From Amycolatopsis balhimycina FH 1894 (GTDB lineage Bacteria > Actinomycetota > Actinomycetes > Mycobacteriales > Pseudonocardiaceae): a DNA stretch of 64,000 nucleotides. Numbering within the stretch: position 1 is the stretch's first letter; the number at the start of each line of letters is the position of its first letter. The position numbers and the translations under genes are program-made. Location of the stretch: assembly GCF_000384295.1 (NCBI RefSeq), contig NZ_KB913037.1:1779975-1843974 (forward strand), in the 5' to 3' direction. Below are positions 60,691 to 64,000 of the stretch, in pieces. The notes below the pieces were generated by a model. It was not told the origin of the DNA. It made no database searches and saw only the letters and a program-made list of their open reading frames with translations.

Positions 60691-61436
60691 CCGGCGTGCG
60701 GCTCGTCCCGGAGTTCCGGACCACGTCGACGGTGGTGACCGTGACCGGCGTGTTGACGCTGGCGACCTATCCCCGGCTGCGGGACGGCGTCCTGAAGTTC
60801 GCCACGGATGCCCCCGGATGCCTGATCGCCGACATCCGCGGTCTCGACGTCACGGACGCCAAGCTGCTGAGCGTGTTCTCCGCGATCGCCACGCGGATCA
60901 GCGACTGGCCGGGTGTCTCCTTCGCCCTGGTTTCCGACCGTGCCGGCCACCGGGCCGGGCTGAAGGAGCAGGCGGTCGACCGGTTCGTCGCCGTGCACCC
61001 CGGCGTGGCCACCGCCGAAGCGGCTCGCGACCGGGTGCCGCGCCGCCGGGCCGTGCGGCAGCTGGCTCCCTCGGTGGCCGCCTCGAGGGCGGCACGGCGG
61101 TTCGTCGGCGAGGTCTGCGCGGAGTGGGCGGTGCCCGGGTACGCCGCGGACGCCAAGCTGATCGCGACCGAACTGGTCGAGAACGCCGTCCAGCACACGG
61201 AGTCGTCCCCGCTGCTGCGGCTGGAGCTGCGCCGCGGCGTGTTCAGCGTGGCGGTGAGCGACGACGACCCGCGACCCGCCGTGCTGCGCGAACGCCTCGG
61301 GGCACTCGAACCGGGCCTCGGCCTCCGGCTGGTCGCCCAGACGGCGCGGATCTGGGGCTGCAGCCGGTCATGGGGTGGCGGTAAAGTCGTGTGGGCCGTG
61401 TTGGCCCGGCACGCCGGGGGGCGCGGCGGCGGGTAA
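60687..61436 (+). CDS. STAS-like / HATPase fusion regulator
   Basis: About 249 residues from ATG 60687, overlapping the CheB-like stop in ATGA. STAS-like half: TVVTVTGVLTLATYPRLRDGVLKFA, CLIADIRGLDVTDAKLLSVFSA. ATPase half: DAKLIATELVENAVQH (N box), LEPGLGLRLVAQTARIWG, GGGKVVWAVL. It parallels the gene at 57822-58565. It lies between CheB-like and CheR-PAS genes, so methylation-type signalling and partner switching appear linked. Confidence 0.87.
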   Translation: MTGVRLVPEFRTTSTVVTVTGVLTLATYPRLRDGVLKFATDAPGCLIADIRGLDVTDAKLLSVFSAIATRISDWPGVSFALVSDRAGHRAGLKEQAVDRFVAVHPGVATAEAARDRVPRRRAVRQLAPSVAASRAARRFVGEVCAEWAVPGYAADAKLIATELVENAVQHTESSPLLRLELRRGVFSVAVSDDDPRPAVLRERLGALEPGLGLRLVAQTARIWGCSRSWGGGKVVWAVLARHAGGRGGG

Positions 61437-61447
61437 CGTGTCCGAGC

Positions 61448-63301
61448 GTGACGGAGCCCGGTCTGGAAGATGACGAGTTCGAGTCGGTGCTCGCCTACCT
61501 GAAGGAGTCACGGGGTTTCGACTTCACCGGCTACAAGCGCAGCAGCCTGCGCCGGCGGGTCCAGCGCCGGATGACCCAGGTCGGCGTCGACAACCACGCC
61601 GACTACATCGACCAGCTGCAGGTCAACTCGGACGAGTTCGCCGCCCTGTTCAACACCATCCTGATCAACGTCACCGGCTTCTTCCGCGACCCCGACGCGT
61701 GGGAGTTCCTGCGCGAGCACGTCATCCCGGCGCTGCTGGCCGAGCGCAGCCCCGAGGAGCCCATCCGGGTGTGGAGTGCCGGCTGCGCGGGAGGCCAGGA
61801 GGCCTACAGCCTCGCCATCGCGTTCGCCGACGCGATCGGCGTCGACGCGTTCCGGCAGCGCGTCAAGATTTACGCCACCGACGTCGACGAGGAGGCCCTC
61901 GGCCAGGCGCGGCACGCCGCGTACACCCCCGCCGAAGTCGAGGGCCTGCCCGAGGCGAAACTCGAGGAGTACTTCGAGCTGCAGGGCAGCCGGTACTGCT
62001 TCCGGAAGGACCTGCGCCGGTCGGTCATCTTCGGCCGCAACGATCTGGTGCAGGACGCCCCGATCTCGCGGATCGACCTGCTCGTCTGCCGCAACACGCT
62101 GATGTACTTCAACGCCGAGACGCAGACGAAGATCCTCGAACGGTTCCACTTCGCGCTGGCGCCCCGCGGCCTGCTTTTCCTGGGCAAGGCCGAGATGCTG
62201 CTCAGCCACACCCGCATCTTCGAACCGCTGGACCTCAAGCGGCGGGTGTTCCGCAAGGTCGCCGGCACGACGGCCGGGTACAACCACTTCGTGTCCACCG
62301 GGCTGCCCAGCCGGCGGCCCACCGACATGTCGGGGTTGGAGGAACTGCGGGACAGTGCGTTCTCGGCGAGCCCGGTCGCCCAGGTGGTGGTCACCGCCGA
62401 CGAGGTGGTCGCCCTGGTCAACCAGCAGGCCGAGATCGCGTTCACCCTCTCCGACCGGGACGTCGGCCGCACCCTGTGGGATCTCGACGTCTCCTACCGC
62501 CCGGTCGCCCTGCGCGCGTACGTCGAGCAGGCGCGGCTCGAACGGCGCTCGCTGCGGATCAAGGACGTCGAATGGCGCCGCGCCGGCGAGACCGTGTGGT
62601 ACGAAGTCCACGTCAATCCGCTGGTGAACCGGGACAAGAGCCTCCTCGGGGTCTCCGTGGTGTTCCACGACGTGAGCTGGGCGCGGCAGCTGCTGACCGA
62701 GCTCGAGCACAGCAACCGCCAGCTCGAGTCGGCCTACGAGGAGCTGCAGTCGACCAACGAAGAGCTCGAGACCACGAACGAGGAGCTCCAGTCCACTGTG
62801 GAGGAGCTGGAGACGACCAACGAAGAGCTCCAGTCCACCAACGAAGAGCTCGAGACGATGAACGAAGAGCTCCAGTCGACCAATGACGAGCTCCAGACCA
62901 TCAACGACGCGCTGCGCGACCGCAGTCTCGAGCTCGACGAGCTGAACGACTTCCTCGAGTCCATGCTGACGTCGATCCAGGCCGGAATCGTCGTCGTCGA
63001 CGCCGAGATGCGGATCAAGGCCTGGAACCGCGGCGCGGAGGACCTGTGGGGTGTGCGGCGCGAGGAGGCCGAAGGCGCCCACCTGCTCAACCTCGACATC
63101 GGGCTGCCGCTCGCCGAGCTGCGCCCGGTGGTGCGGGACGCGCTCGCCGACCCGGCCTTCCACACCGAACTGGTCCTCAACGCGATCAACCGCCGGGGCC
63201 GGCCCGCGGTGGTCCGGCTCATGTGCAGCTCCCTGCGCGGCATGAACGGCCAGAGCGAGGGCGCCCTCCTGCTGATGGAGGAAACGCCGCAGACCCCCTG
63301 A
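61448..63301 (+). CDS. CheR methyltransferase with coiled coil and PAS domains
   Basis: About 617 residues from GTG 61448. CheR N-terminal domain (FDFTGYKRSSLRRRVQRRM) and SAM-binding domain (RVWSAGCAGGQEAYSLAIA, KIYATDVDEEAL, DLLVCRNTLMYF) fill residues 1-270. A PAS-like region (290-410) follows. Residues 417-490 are a heptad coil of ELQSTNEELE-type repeats. A second PAS domain ends the protein (GIVVVDAEMRIKAWNRGAEDLWG). There is no receptor gene, so its methylation target is unknown; CheR-PAS proteins of this kind occur in stress and biofilm signalling. Confidence 0.9.
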   Translation: MTEPGLEDDEFESVLAYLKESRGFDFTGYKRSSLRRRVQRRMTQVGVDNHADYIDQLQVNSDEFAALFNTILINVTGFFRDPDAWEFLREHVIPALLAERSPEEPIRVWSAGCAGGQEAYSLAIAFADAIGVDAFRQRVKIYATDVDEEALGQARHAAYTPAEVEGLPEAKLEEYFELQGSRYCFRKDLRRSVIFGRNDLVQDAPISRIDLLVCRNTLMYFNAETQTKILERFHFALAPRGLLFLGKAEMLLSHTRIFEPLDLKRRVFRKVAGTTAGYNHFVSTGLPSRRPTDMSGLEELRDSAFSASPVAQVVVTADEVVALVNQQAEIAFTLSDRDVGRTLWDLDVSYRPVALRAYVEQARLERRSLRIKDVEWRRAGETVWYEVHVNPLVNRDKSLLGVSVVFHDVSWARQLLTELEHSNRQLESAYEELQSTNEELETTNEELQSTVEELETTNEELQSTNEELETMNEELQSTNDELQTINDALRDRSLELDELNDFLESMLTSIQAGIVVVDAEMRIKAWNRGAEDLWGVRREEAEGAHLLNLDIGLPLAELRPVVRDALADPAFHTELVLNAINRRGRPAVVRLMCSSLRGMNGQSEGALLLMEETPQTP

Positions 63302-63429
63302 GGGCCACAGCGACCTCGCCACAGGTCCGTCGCTGCGCTCCGGGCGGCGGGCCCGGCCAGTCGTCGGCCACTCGCCGCGCCCCGCCCGCGCACCGCGGCA
63401 GCCGTGAGACCCGGCCGGACGGTCTTCGC

Positions 63430-63504
63430 GCGTGTCCGGGGAAGCCTCGAAGGAGCGGCAAGGTCGTCTGGGCCGTCCTCAGCCCGGAGCAGCCCACCGG
63501 CTGA
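63430..63504 (+). pseudogene. C-terminal remnant of a STAS-HATPase paralogue
   Basis: The last codons read SGKVVWAVLSPEQPTG and stop at 63504, matching GGKVVWAVL and GGKIVWAVL at the ends of the two intact fusions. Upstream codons show no ATPase motifs. It is a leftover of a third copy next to the CheR-PAS gene. Confidence 0.6.
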
Positions 63505-63510
63505 GCGGGT

Positions 63511-63966
63511 TCAGCACGGTTCCGGATCCATGATGATCGGCTCAGCGCGCGCCGAGCAGGCGTCGATCATCGGGGCTCCGCAATCGATCCTGGCCCACAC
63601 CGTCTTCCCGCGTTCCTCGGGCCGGACGCCCCATTCCCGCGAGAGGTCCCCGACCAGCACCAGTCCCCGGCCCCGGGGACGAACCGAAGCCGGCGGCCCG
63701 GCCACCGGGCGGTCTTCGCCGTCGTCCTGGACTTCCAGCAGGACCGAGCACGGCCGGTCCGTGACGGACCAGGTGACCCTGACCGGGCCGGCGCCGTGCT
63801 CGTAGGCGTTCGTGGCGAGCTCGGTGACCACCAGCTGCACCGCCCAGAGGTGGTTGGCGCCGAGCGGCGGCAGCACGCGGGCAATCCACCTCCGCAACGC
63901 GCCGAACGGCGGCGGCGTCCCGCGCTCGATCGTGAACGCGGACGACGCGCCCGATTCGGAGGACAT
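63511..63966 (-). CDS. RsbW-like anti-sigma kinase (HATPase)
   Basis: 151 residues from ATG 63966. The GHKL fold reads LWAVQLVVTELATNAYEHG (N box, Asn in TNA), LLEVQDDGEDRP and GRGLVLVGDLSREWGV (G2), then GKTVWARI. It is a stand-alone anti-sigma kinase-like ATPase and the natural partner for the STAS and SpoIIE proteins of this cluster. Its sigma factor is not in the window. Confidence 0.85.
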   Translation of the reverse strand: MSSESGASSAFTIERGTPPPFGALRRWIARVLPPLGANHLWAVQLVVTELATNAYEHGAGPVRVTWSVTDRPCSVLLEVQDDGEDRPVAGPPASVRPRGRGLVLVGDLSREWGVRPEERGKTVWARIDCGAPMIDACSARAEPIIMDPEPC

Positions 63967-64000
63967 GGAACCATTCTCCCGCGCTCAGTCCGGTCGGGCC

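Noticed and set aside
1..64000. CRISPR arrays, tRNA and rRNA genes
   Set aside because: No regularly spaced repeats, cloverleaf or rRNA-like sequence was seen on either strand.

Overview
The window is chromosomal DNA of a high-GC actinomycete. GTG starts are common, coding is dense in blocks, and several gene families are typical of Actinobacteria: GAF-ANTAR, STAS and BTAD proteins, DUF3099, and a maleylpyruvate isomerase of the mycothiol-dependent type. The 11-mer TCCACAGTGGA recurs, and the overall content looks like Pseudonocardiaceae, perhaps Amycolatopsis. That genus guess is an inference; no rRNA or marker gene is present.

Layout. 1-3938: secreted carbohydrate-active proteins on the minus strand, a GH2 enzyme followed by a ricin-lectin/fibronectin-III protein cut by the window edge. 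4169-9905: a minus-strand redox block (NmrA-like protein, HSL-type hydrolase, quinone oxidoreductase, FMN reductase) and a large P-loop regulator; two inverted-repeat operators lie in front of the oxidoreductase operon. 9906-10583: transposase and enzyme debris, including an IS3-type fragment split by a small inversion. 10584-12850: a TetR regulator divergent from a quinone oxidoreductase and a deazaflavin-dependent protein, with two palindromes between them. 12999-15288: a UvrD-like helicase and a small membrane protein. 15461-17857: a secreted GH32 beta-fructosidase with a duplicated C-terminal domain.

18072-19330 is the most exciting part. A 25-codon minus-strand gene with an excellent ribosome binding site encodes a basic peptide ending KAYAWYGWI. 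A perfect 12-bp hairpin and then a cytochrome P450 gene follow it. This matches the two-gene layout of atropopeptides (tryptorubin family), RiPPs in which one P450 cross-links an aromatic C-terminal core.

19678-28912: a gentisate route for 3-hydroxybenzoate (FAD hydroxylase, gentisate dioxygenase, maleylpyruvate isomerase, fumarylpyruvate hydrolase), an esterase-like hydrolase, an IclR regulator and a divergent NitT/TauT-type ABC importer. Two copies of a 27-bp operator flank the IclR gene. 29005-48556: a biosynthetic locus with a BTAD regulator carrying two NTPase modules, a secreted SH3 protein and a split NRPS-PKS line: A-PCP, C-PCP-C, free PCP, free A, then KS-AT-ACP-C-A(Gly)-PCP-TE fused to an MFS exporter. 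The thioesterase has Cys in place of the nucleophilic Ser.

48875-64000: LspA, then a dense signalling cluster of STAS, GAF-ANTAR, SpoIIE phosphatase, STAS-HATPase, CheB-like, CheR-PAS and RsbW-like genes. Four general-stress sigma-type promoters (GNNT-N15/16-GGGTA) lie among them, which suggests a partner-switching stress module. Decayed paralogue pieces sit between the intact genes.
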